A stretch of 21,384 bases of DNA from NCBI GenBank assembly GCA_032100225.1, contig DAMDJY010000052.1, positions 1 through 21,384 of the forward strand. The letters are read 5' to 3'. Of this stretch, positions 15,172 through 21,384 are shown in pieces. The notes beneath the pieces are model-generated. The model made no database searches and was not told where the DNA came from. It saw only the letters and a program-made list of their open reading frames with translations. Each line of letters begins with the position of its first letter. Position 1 is the stretch's first letter. The position numbers were made by a program, and so were the translations under genes. Source of the stretch: Mobilicoccus sp032100225. Its GTDB lineage: Bacteria > Actinomycetota > Actinomycetes > Actinomycetales > Dermatophilaceae.

Positions 15172-15719
15172 CACTGCTCCTTCGCGAGGATCCGGTCGGC
15201 GTCCTTGGCGAGGGCTCGCAGCACTCGCTCCTCCTGGGCCCGCACGCCCTCGGCGATGCGGGGCAGGTCGTCTTCGGTCGCATCGAAGATGTGCAGGAGG
15301 ATTCGCCGCTCCGCAGGCAGTACGTCGACGACGACGGTGCCGGGCACGAGAGCGACCATCTCTGCGGTGATCATCGCGAAGAGGTCGTCGTCGGTGCGCA
15401 AGGCCACGTCGACGAGGTAGCCGTGCGGGTGGAACCACGGCGCAGCCGCCTGGTAGGCCACCTGGATGCTGGCCACAACCATGTCGGCGAAGAACCGCGC
15501 CACGAGCACCAGCAACGACCACGGCCGGGGAGTGATCCCCAACAGCAGCGGAGGCAGGGGAAACATCGCCAGCACGAGCACCGACAGCAGCAACCCGCCC
15601 GCGAACGACATCGGGGAGAACGTGCCCCAGAACAGCACCCAGACGACGGTCAACAGGATGACGACGCGCGGCTCGAGACGGTCCCGCAGCGGCCGGTCGG
15701 CTTTGGCGACGGTGCTCAC
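15171..15719 (-). CDS. mrpE: Mrp-type Na+/H+ antiporter subunit E
   Basis: 182 residues, MnhE/MrpE family (usual 160-180). N-terminal hydrophobic pair at about 20-60 (VVWVLFWGTFSPMSFAGGLLLSVLVLAMF), a third near LLVLVARFFADMVVASIQVAY, and a cytoplasmic C-terminal domain with the family pattern ITAEMVALVPGTVVVDVLPAERRILLHIFDA in two parts. The start is GTG 15719, which overlaps the mrpD stop by four bases (GTGA), so translation is coupled. The tail after 160 is charged and helical. Confidence 0.92.
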   Translation of the reverse strand: MSTVAKADRPLRDRLEPRVVILLTVVWVLFWGTFSPMSFAGGLLLSVLVLAMFPLPPLLLGITPRPWSLLVLVARFFADMVVASIQVAYQAAAPWFHPHGYLVDVALRTDDDLFAMITAEMVALVPGTVVVDVLPAERRILLHIFDATEDDLPRIAEGVRAQEERVLRALAKDADRILAKEQ

Positions 15720-17380
15720 GGACGACCTCCCAGCGTCACGGACGACAGGTAAGGCGTGCGCTCGATGAGGTCGGCGGCCGCCCGGTCGGTGACGCTGAAC
15801 AGTGGACCGGCGATGAACGTCAGCCCCACGCTCGCGACAACCATGAGCAGCGTGGGCGCCATGATGCCCTTGGGGATCGGCCGGTCGGCCACCTTCTGCA
15901 GATGGATGATGCGCTCGACGTCGAGCTGCATCGGCCCGGTCGCGGCGTCGCTTCCGGTGGTGCCCATGACGAGCATCCGCACCGGGTTATCGGGGTCGGC
16001 GACCTTGGCCCGCTCGGCGCTCTCCTTCGGGCTCGGTAGCTCCGTGATCGGCCGCTGCCAGAAGGCCCGCGCCCACAAACGCGCCACGGCGTACAGAGTC
16101 AGCAGGCTGGTCAGCGCAGTGGCGCCGACGAGCAGGTATGCCAACCACCCGCCGTGCTGGACTGCACCCTGAAAGATGCCGACCTTGCCGAGAAATCCGG
16201 AAAACGGCGGAATGCCCGCCAGATTGATCGCGGGGAGGAAGAACAGGATCGCGATAGCGGGGGCGGTCTTGGCCAGCCCGCCGAGCTCATCCAACGCCGT
16301 TGTGCCGCTGCGCCATTCGACCAGCCCCACCACCAGGAACAGCGTCGTCTGCACGAGGATGTGGTGCACGACGTAGAAGATCGCGCCCGACAGCGCCGCC
16401 TGATTGGCCACGGCGATGCCGAAGATCAGGTAGCCGATATGGCTGACGAGCGTGAACGACAGCAGTCGTTTGATGTCGCTCTGCGCGATGGCACCGAGGA
16501 TGCCGACGAGCATGGTCAGCAGAGCCGCCCACATGAGCAGCGGGTTGATGTCGCCGTTCGGAAAGAGCAACGTCTGCGTGCGGATGATCGCGTACACGCC
16601 GACCTTGGTGAGCAACCCCGCGAACACGGCCGTCACCGAGGCCGGAGCTGTCGGGTAGGAGTCCGGCAGCCAGCCCGACATCGGGAACACGGCGGCCTTG
16701 ACGGCGAAGCCGACGAGCAGCAGGACCTGCAGCGTCTGCGCGGTGCCGGGAGCAAGATCGTCGAGGCGCCCGGCGAGCTGCGCGAGGGTGACGGTGCCCG
16801 TGGCGGCGTAGATCAGCGCAATGGCCGAGAGGAAGAGCAACGAACTCAACAGGCTGACGAACACGTAGTTGACGCCGGCGCCCACCCGGTCCGCCGACCC
16901 GCCGAGGGTGAGCAGCACGAAGCTCGACACGAGCAACATCTCGAAGCCCACGTAGATGTGGAAGAGGTCGCCGCTGATGAACGTCGTCGCCACACCGGAG
17001 ATCAGCACCATCATCGTGGGGTGAAAGATGGGCAGCGGTGAATCGCCGTCGGACTCGTCGCCGCCGGTGCGCCCCTGCCCGATGGCGAAGAGCATGACGC
17101 CGCCGGTGACGACGATCGAGACTGCCAGCATGATGGCGGCAAGACGGTCGACGACCAGCACGACTCCCATCGGAGCAGGCCACCCGCCCACGTGAACGAC
17201 CTGTGGTCCTGCGGTATCGGCCAGGACCAGCAGCCACACCGACGCGACGAACATGATGCCGAGCGCCGTGATCGTGATGATGCGCTGCATGACGGGGTTG
17301 CGGGTGACCACCAGCGTCAGGCCCGCCGCCACCAGCGGAAGCACTACTGGCAGGGGAACGAGGATCGAGGCGAGATTCAT
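15716..17380 (-). CDS. mrpD: Mrp-type Na+/H+ antiporter subunit D
   Basis: 554 residues, a NuoM/NuoN-like proton-translocating subunit with about 14 membrane helices. Key charged residues are in place: E147 in IYVGFEMLLVSSF and K228 in GFAVKAAVFPMSGWLPDSY, the pair needed for proton movement in this superfamily; a further lysine is in LLTKVGVYAI. Family members are usually about 490-500 residues; here a polar segment of roughly 60-70 residues (SPKESAERAKVADPDNPVR ... LQKVADRPIPKG) is inserted before the last helix, without homology I recognise. Start ATG 17380 overlaps the mrpC stop (ATGA); the stop overlaps mrpE (GTGA). The longer frame upstream is a shadow of mrpC. Confidence 0.94.
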   Translation of the reverse strand: MNLASILVPLPVVLPLVAAGLTLVVTRNPVMQRIITITALGIMFVASVWLLVLADTAGPQVVHVGGWPAPMGVVLVVDRLAAIMLAVSIVVTGGVMLFAIGQGRTGGDESDGDSPLPIFHPTMMVLISGVATTFISGDLFHIYVGFEMLLVSSFVLLTLGGSADRVGAGVNYVFVSLLSSLLFLSAIALIYAATGTVTLAQLAGRLDDLAPGTAQTLQVLLLVGFAVKAAVFPMSGWLPDSYPTAPASVTAVFAGLLTKVGVYAIIRTQTLLFPNGDINPLLMWAALLTMLVGILGAIAQSDIKRLLSFTLVSHIGYLIFGIAVANQAALSGAIFYVVHHILVQTTLFLVVGLVEWRSGTTALDELGGLAKTAPAIAILFFLPAINLAGIPPFSGFLGKVGIFQGAVQHGGWLAYLLVGATALTSLLTLYAVARLWARAFWQRPITELPSPKESAERAKVADPDNPVRMLVMGTTGSDAATGPMQLDVERIIHLQKVADRPIPKGIMAPTLLMVVASVGLTFIAGPLFSVTDRAAADLIERTPYLSSVTLGGRP

Positions 17381-17850
17381 CGACGTTCCGCCTCTCGCAC
17401 GTCGGACTCGTCTCGCAGCAGCCCGCCTGGGTCGTCGGTCTCGTCTTCGGCCGGCTCGTCGCCGCTGAAGTCGCTGTGTGAGATGTCGTCGGCCACGGCC
17501 TTCGCGTGGATACGCGCGTCCTCGGCGTCGTCGGTGATCGCGTCGCTGCTGCGCACCTGCCAGGAGCGGTGGGCCAGCGCCAGGACGAACCCGGTGAGGG
17601 CGAGGGTGATGACGATGGCAGTCAACGTCATCGCCTGCGGCAGAGGGTCGCTCATCTGATCGGCGGGAACCTTGCCGACGAAGGGTGCCGTCATCGACGG
17701 GCCCGCCGCCGCCACGAACATGAGGTTGATGCCGTTGCCCACGAGCATCACCCCGAGGAAGGCCCGGACGATCCCTCGTGCCATGAGCAGCGTGATGCCG
17801 CATCCCATGAGCACTCCGACCAACAGGGCGAGAGTGAGATTGGTGGTCAT
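17377..17850 (-). CDS. mrpC: Mrp-type Na+/H+ antiporter subunit C
   Basis: 157 residues; NuoK-like, three helices. Family sequence is clear: IVRAFLGVMLVGNGINLMFVAAAG and DPLPQAMTLTAIVITLALTGFVLALAHR in two helices. Usual MrpC is about 110-120 residues, and this one carries an acidic, Asp/Glu-rich tail of roughly 55 residues (ITDDAEDARI ... EPAEDETDDPGG) that should lie on one face of the membrane. The tail is within the reading frame that overlaps mrpD by four bases, so it is translated if the operon is. ATG 17850 overlaps the mrpAB stop by four bases. Confidence 0.92.
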   Translation of the reverse strand: MTTNLTLALLVGVLMGCGITLLMARGIVRAFLGVMLVGNGINLMFVAAAGPSMTAPFVGKVPADQMSDPLPQAMTLTAIVITLALTGFVLALAHRSWQVRSSDAITDDAEDARIHAKAVADDISHSDFSGDEPAEDETDDPGGLLRDESDVREAERR

Positions 17851-20800
17851 CGGTTCCTCCCCTGCGCCGCCGGTGGATCGATCTGGTCGGTGTGCGAGCT
17901 GCGTGGCCCGCCTACTCCCGGCGCGTCCCCGAGGGCCGGTGATCGGGCGAGGAGGTGTTCGTCGGCGACGTGCTCGCCGTCCGGCCGCTCACCGAGGGCG
18001 TGGTCGGAGTGTGCCGGGGAGTCGTCGCGCGTGCGCCCGGGCGCGGCCTCGATCTGCGCATCGAGAGCGCCGCCGAGGCTCTGCAGGATGGCGAGGACCA
18101 GCCCGATGACGACGAGGTAGACGCCGACATCGAAGATCACCGAACTCACCAGGTGAAGCTCGCCGAGCAGCGGGATGCGCAGGTACGTATGCCAGGTCTG
18201 CAGAGCGTCACCGCCGACGAGCATGGAGGCGAGTGCGTTACCGGCCGAGAGGAACAGCCCGAGTCCGAGGAGGACGGCGGGCATGACCGGCAGCGCGGCC
18301 CGCACCTCGTCACGGCCACCGGCAAGGTACCGCAGGCAGAGGGCCAGACCCGCGACGAGTCCGGCAGCGAACCCGCCACCCGGGGCATTGTGCCCCGACA
18401 GCAGCAAAAACACCGACCACAACACCACGATGTGAAAGATCAGTCGGGTCACGACCTCGAGCACGACGGCCCGGCGCTCGGGCATCAGGCCGCTCTCGGC
18501 CAGCCACCGGCTGCCGACCTCGGCGTTGGTGACACGGGCACGACGGGCGAGGACCTCGCTCAACTTGCGTCGCGCACCTTCGACGTTGGTCTCGCGCAGG
18601 AACACGAGGCTCGCGATGCCGGTCGCCGCTGCGAGGACGACCGACAACTCGCCCATCGTGTCCCAGGCGCGCATGTCGACGAGGATGACGTTGACAATGT
18701 TGCGGCCACCGCCGAACTCGTAGGCGACCTCCGCCATCTCGGCCGACGCCGGAGGGGCCGTGCGTGCCGCGGGCATGATGTACGTCATCGCTGCAGCCAG
18801 GGTGCCGACACCGATGCCCAGCAGGATCCGCAGGCGGCGCCCCATGTTCCACGGCTCGTCGTCGAACCGGCCGGGCAACCGTCGCAGGACCAGCACGAAC
18901 ACGATGATCGACAGTGTCTCGACGAGCACCTGGGTCAGCGCCAGGTCGGGCGCTCCGTGGAGAAGGAAGAGGTAGGCACAGCCGTAACCGGTCGCCCCCA
19001 CGAGGAGCACGGCGCGCAGACGTCGCCGGGAGCGGACGGCGGCCACGGCTGCGAAGGCCACCGCTGCGGCCCCGACGAACTGCCCCACCGAGGCGGCGAC
19101 GACCATGTCGGCCCCGGCCCAGTCGAAGCCGCCGACGATCGTGGCCCACCCACCGACGGCCACGTAGACCGTGACGATGAGTCCGAGGGACAGCGGGAGC
19201 GAGCCGCGCTGGAGCGCACCGGTCACCTCGAGCGAGACGCGATCCAAGGTCCGCATGACGCGGCGATAGGCGGCCTGACCGGCGCCGGTGCGCTGGACAC
19301 GGGCGTCCTGGGGCACCCCGTGCTTCTCGTGGACCAGCGCGTCGAGTCCGAAGCCGAGTGCCCAGGTCATGGTCGAGAGGAACAGCGCGACGTTGATGCC
19401 GTGCCAGAGCCCGAGGTGCGCCGAGGCGGGCGGCTCCCCCAGCAAGGCGGCGTGGGCGAGCAGCGGCTGCTCTAACAGGGAGGACACCGGGCCGGCCACG
19501 AGGGTGAGAACAGCCAGCACCGCGGGCACGATCACGACGGCCCGAGGCAGGGTGTGCAGCTCCCGCGGTTCGACGCCTGGTTTGGTCGAGAAGGCGCCGC
19601 GAATGAACCTCACGCTGTACATGAGGGTGAGGACCGAGCCGCCGACGAGCACGACCAGCACGGCGAGGTCGACCGCAGCCTCACTGTCGCCGAGGATCGC
19701 GAACTCGCTGGTCAGTGCCTTCTCAAGGCTGGCTGTGAACGCGGAATAGGCGACCTCCTTGCCGACGAACCCCACCATCGGCGGCAGGCCGGCCATGGAA
19801 CCGGCAGAGATGACAGCGGCCCAGAAGAGCATCGGAAGTCGTGTGCGTAGACCGGTCAGCTTGCGCAGGTCGCGTGTTCCGGTGGCGTGATCGATGGCGC
19901 CGACGACGAGGAACAGCGACGACTTGAACAGCGCGTGCGCCAGGAGGACAGCCAGACCGGCGAGCGCAGCCTTGGGCGTTCCGGCGCCGTTGAGGATGAC
20001 GAGAAAACCGAGCTGGCTCACCGTGCCGTAGGCGAGCAGGAGCTTGATGTCGGTCTGCTTGAGCGCTGCCAGGGCACCGACGATCATCGTGGCGCCGCCG
20101 AGGACGAACACGATCGGGCGCCAGACCGGCAGGTCGGCGTAGGCCGGAGCGAGCCGCGCCACGAGATACACGCCAGCCTTCACCATGGCCGCAGCGTGGA
20201 GATAGGCGCTGACGGGTGTGGGCGCGGCCATGGCGCCGGGCAGCCAGAAGTGGAAGGGCACCAGGGCCGACTTGCTGACGGCTCCCGAGAGGAGGAGCAC
20301 CACGGCCGCCGAGGTCAGCGGACCGGAGGCGCCGTGCTCGAGGATGACCGACAGGCGGTAGGAGCCGGTGGACTCCCCCAGCATGACGAGGCCCACGAGC
20401 ATCGCCAGGCCGCCGAAGGTCGTGACGACGAGCGCCTCCATCGCAGCCGACCGGCTGGCCCGACTCTCGGGCCGGTGCCCGATGAGCAGGTAGGACAGGA
20501 TTGTCGTGAACTCCCAGAAAATGAACAGGACCAGCACATCATCGCTGGTCACGAGCCCGAGCATCGCCCCGGCGAACGCGAGCAGACACGCCCCGAACCG
20601 GCCGAGGCCGGGCTCGTCATCGGTGAAGTACCCCGAGCAGTAGAGCAGGACGAGAAAGCCGATGATCGAGACGACGAGCGTGAGGATCCACGACAGCGCG
20701 TCCATACGGAAGGCCAACTCGAGGTGGATCGACGGCACCCACGGGACGACCTCGATCAGCGGCGCTCCCCCGATGATGCGAGTCGCCGACGCCAACGCCC

Positions 20801-20918
20801 AGATCGCCGTGACCGCGGGCGGTACCGCGAGGATCCAGAATGCCCGTGCCCCCATTCTGCGCACGATCCACGGGGCGAGAAGAGCCACCGCGAGATGGGC
20901 ACAGATCAGGGCGATCAT
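17847..20918 (-). CDS. mrpA: fused Mrp antiporter subunits A and B
   Basis: 1023 residues. Domains in order: NuoL-like N-terminus and antiporter domain (about 60-400) with E136 in FWEFTTILSYLLIG, K216 in SGAVSKSALVPFHFWLPG, and H241/K247 in the YLHAAAMVKAGVYL stretch; MrpA C-terminal region with YLFLLHGAPDLALTQVLVETLS (DUF4040-like); an MbhE-like part; then an MnhB domain at about 820-955 (VTRLIFHIVVLWSVFLLLSGHNAPGGGFAAGLVAG in two pieces, SSVIFDVGVYLVVIGLVLAIL). No separate mrpB gene exists, so the fusion supplies it; such AB fusions are common in actinobacteria. A hydrophilic tail of about 65 residues follows. Start ATG 20918 has GGAGG eight bases upstream; the longer upstream frame is a shadow of the peptidase. 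Confidence 0.95.
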   Translation of the reverse strand: MIALICAHLAVALLAPWIVRRMGARAFWILAVPPAVTAIWALASATRIIGGAPLIEVVPWVPSIHLELAFRMDALSWILTLVVSIIGFLVLLYCSGYFTDDEPGLGRFGACLLAFAGAMLGLVTSDDVLVLFIFWEFTTILSYLLIGHRPESRASRSAAMEALVVTTFGGLAMLVGLVMLGESTGSYRLSVILEHGASGPLTSAAVVLLLSGAVSKSALVPFHFWLPGAMAAPTPVSAYLHAAAMVKAGVYLVARLAPAYADLPVWRPIVFVLGGATMIVGALAALKQTDIKLLLAYGTVSQLGFLVILNGAGTPKAALAGLAVLLAHALFKSSLFLVVGAIDHATGTRDLRKLTGLRTRLPMLFWAAVISAGSMAGLPPMVGFVGKEVAYSAFTASLEKALTSEFAILGDSEAAVDLAVLVVLVGGSVLTLMYSVRFIRGAFSTKPGVEPRELHTLPRAVVIVPAVLAVLTLVAGPVSSLLEQPLLAHAALLGEPPASAHLGLWHGINVALFLSTMTWALGFGLDALVHEKHGVPQDARVQRTGAGQAAYRRVMRTLDRVSLEVTGALQRGSLPLSLGLIVTVYVAVGGWATIVGGFDWAGADMVVAASVGQFVGAAAVAFAAVAAVRSRRRLRAVLLVGATGYGCAYLFLLHGAPDLALTQVLVETLSIIVFVLVLRRLPGRFDDEPWNMGRRLRILLGIGVGTLAAAMTYIMPAARTAPPASAEMAEVAYEFGGGRNIVNVILVDMRAWDTMGELSVVLAAATGIASLVFLRETNVEGARRKLSEVLARRARVTNAEVGSRWLAESGLMPERRAVVLEVVTRLIFHIVVLWSVFLLLSGHNAPGGGFAAGLVAGLALCLRYLAGGRDEVRAALPVMPAVLLGLGLFLSAGNALASMLVGGDALQTWHTYLRIPLLGELHLVSSVIFDVGVYLVVIGLVLAILQSLGGALDAQIEAAPGRTRDDSPAHSDHALGERPDGEHVADEHLLARSPALGDAPGVGGPRSSHTDQIDPPAAQGRNR

Positions 20919-20971
20919 GACGTGGGCCTCCGCGGGGTCGGGACTAACTGACAGGTGAGTCGGACTGCCCC

Positions 20972-21384
20972 TCAGACCTCGTCGGGCGCAGTGAACGCAC
21001 TCGGGAAAGCGTCCGAGTACCCCCTCCATATTCCCGCGGGAGTCTCCGTGGTTTCGGCGGCGAGAACCGCGCGGGCCACAGCGCGGGCGACGACGAGCGA
21101 TGCACGGGTGAGGATCTCGTGGAACGACTCCAGGCCGGGCGCGTCGCGGCGGGCGGTCGACAATCCGAACAAGGTGTCCCCGTCGAGCATCGTGTGCGCA
21201 GGCCGCACAGCGATGCCGATGCCGTCGTGACCGACCCCGGCGAGCTTCGCGCACTGCGCCTTGGTGAGAGTCGCGTCGGTGGCGACGATCCCGATCGTCG
21301 TCGCCAGGCCGGGCCGTCCGACCGGCTGGGGTGGCACCTGGGCCGCTGCTGCGCGGGAGTCCGCCAGCTCCGCGGCCTCGGGTG
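20972..21384 (-). CDS. P1 (DmpA/S58) family peptidase, C-terminal part only
   Basis: The frame is open to the right edge, so the N-terminal portion and the start are outside the window; an internal GTG at 21337 is not the real start. Visible are about 136 residues matching the C-terminal part of P1 peptidases / L-aminopeptidase D-esterases: TTIGIVATDATLTKAQCAKLAGVGHDG followed by AVRPAHTMLDGDTLFGLSTA in separate segments, and the helix-rich end. The catalytic Ser of the self-processing Gly/Ser-(nucleophile) site lies upstream and cannot be checked. It ends 53 bases before mrpA on the same strand, so it could read through into the Mrp operon. Substrate unknown. Confidence 0.88.
   Translation of the reverse strand, partial: PEAAELADSRAAAAQVPPQPVGRPGLATTIGIVATDATLTKAQCAKLAGVGHDGIGIAVRPAHTMLDGDTLFGLSTARRDAPGLESFHEILTRASLVVARAVARAVLAAETTETPAGIWRGYSDAFPSAFTAPDEV

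Noticed and set aside
17955..19475. 506-codon plus-strand frame opposite mrpA
   Set aside because: Gln/His/Asp/Arg-rich shadow of a strongly conserved membrane protein on the other strand.

Overview
This window looks like the chromosome of a high-GC Actinomycetota. Most of it is visibly G+C-rich, genes are packed with 1-4 base overlaps, and the gene content (bkdABC-type complex, a MrpA-MrpB fusion, tandem-GNAT protein, YCII/DGPF protein) fits that phylum. A Micrococcales-like host is a guess; no rRNA or tRNA is present to fix it. No mobile element, CRISPR array or phage gene was seen. I found no clearly new multi-gene system. The least explained parts are one lower-GC orphan membrane-anchored protein and several intergenic inverted repeats.

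Layout. 1-4189 (minus) is an HrpA-type DEAH RNA helicase, running off the left edge only a few residues before its end. 4418-5095 (minus) is the orphan anchored protein with Pro/Ala-rich linker. After a 410-base divergent gap come two small plus-strand genes: an ABM-fold monooxygenase-like protein (5506-5826) and a YCII/DGPF protein (5886-6239). They converge on a tandem-GNAT acetyltransferase (6278-7336, minus) across a long hairpin. 7512-11210 (minus) is a three-gene 2-oxo acid dehydrogenase operon (E1alpha, E1beta, E2), best read as branched-chain type, with a divergent Lrp/AsnC regulator (11341-11814, plus). Next, all on the minus strand, are a BASS-family sodium symporter (11881-12840), O-acetylhomoserine sulfhydrylase metY (12994-14313), and a complete Mrp Na+/H+ antiporter operon AB-C-D-E-F-G (20918 down to 14465). 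The right edge holds the C-terminal part of a P1/DmpA-family peptidase.

How the genes may work together. The E1alpha/E1beta/E2 proteins would oxidatively decarboxylate branched-chain 2-oxo acids to acyl-CoA starters for branched fatty acids; E3 is not encoded here. The Lrp-type neighbour is the natural candidate regulator, with a perfect 7-4-7 inverted repeat between the two genes. The BASS carrier and metY are co-directional but separated by a strong hairpin, so are probably separate transcripts. metY has a sigma70-like promoter overlapping a partly palindromic site. The Mrp subunits are all translationally coupled and form one membrane complex for sodium export and pH homeostasis.
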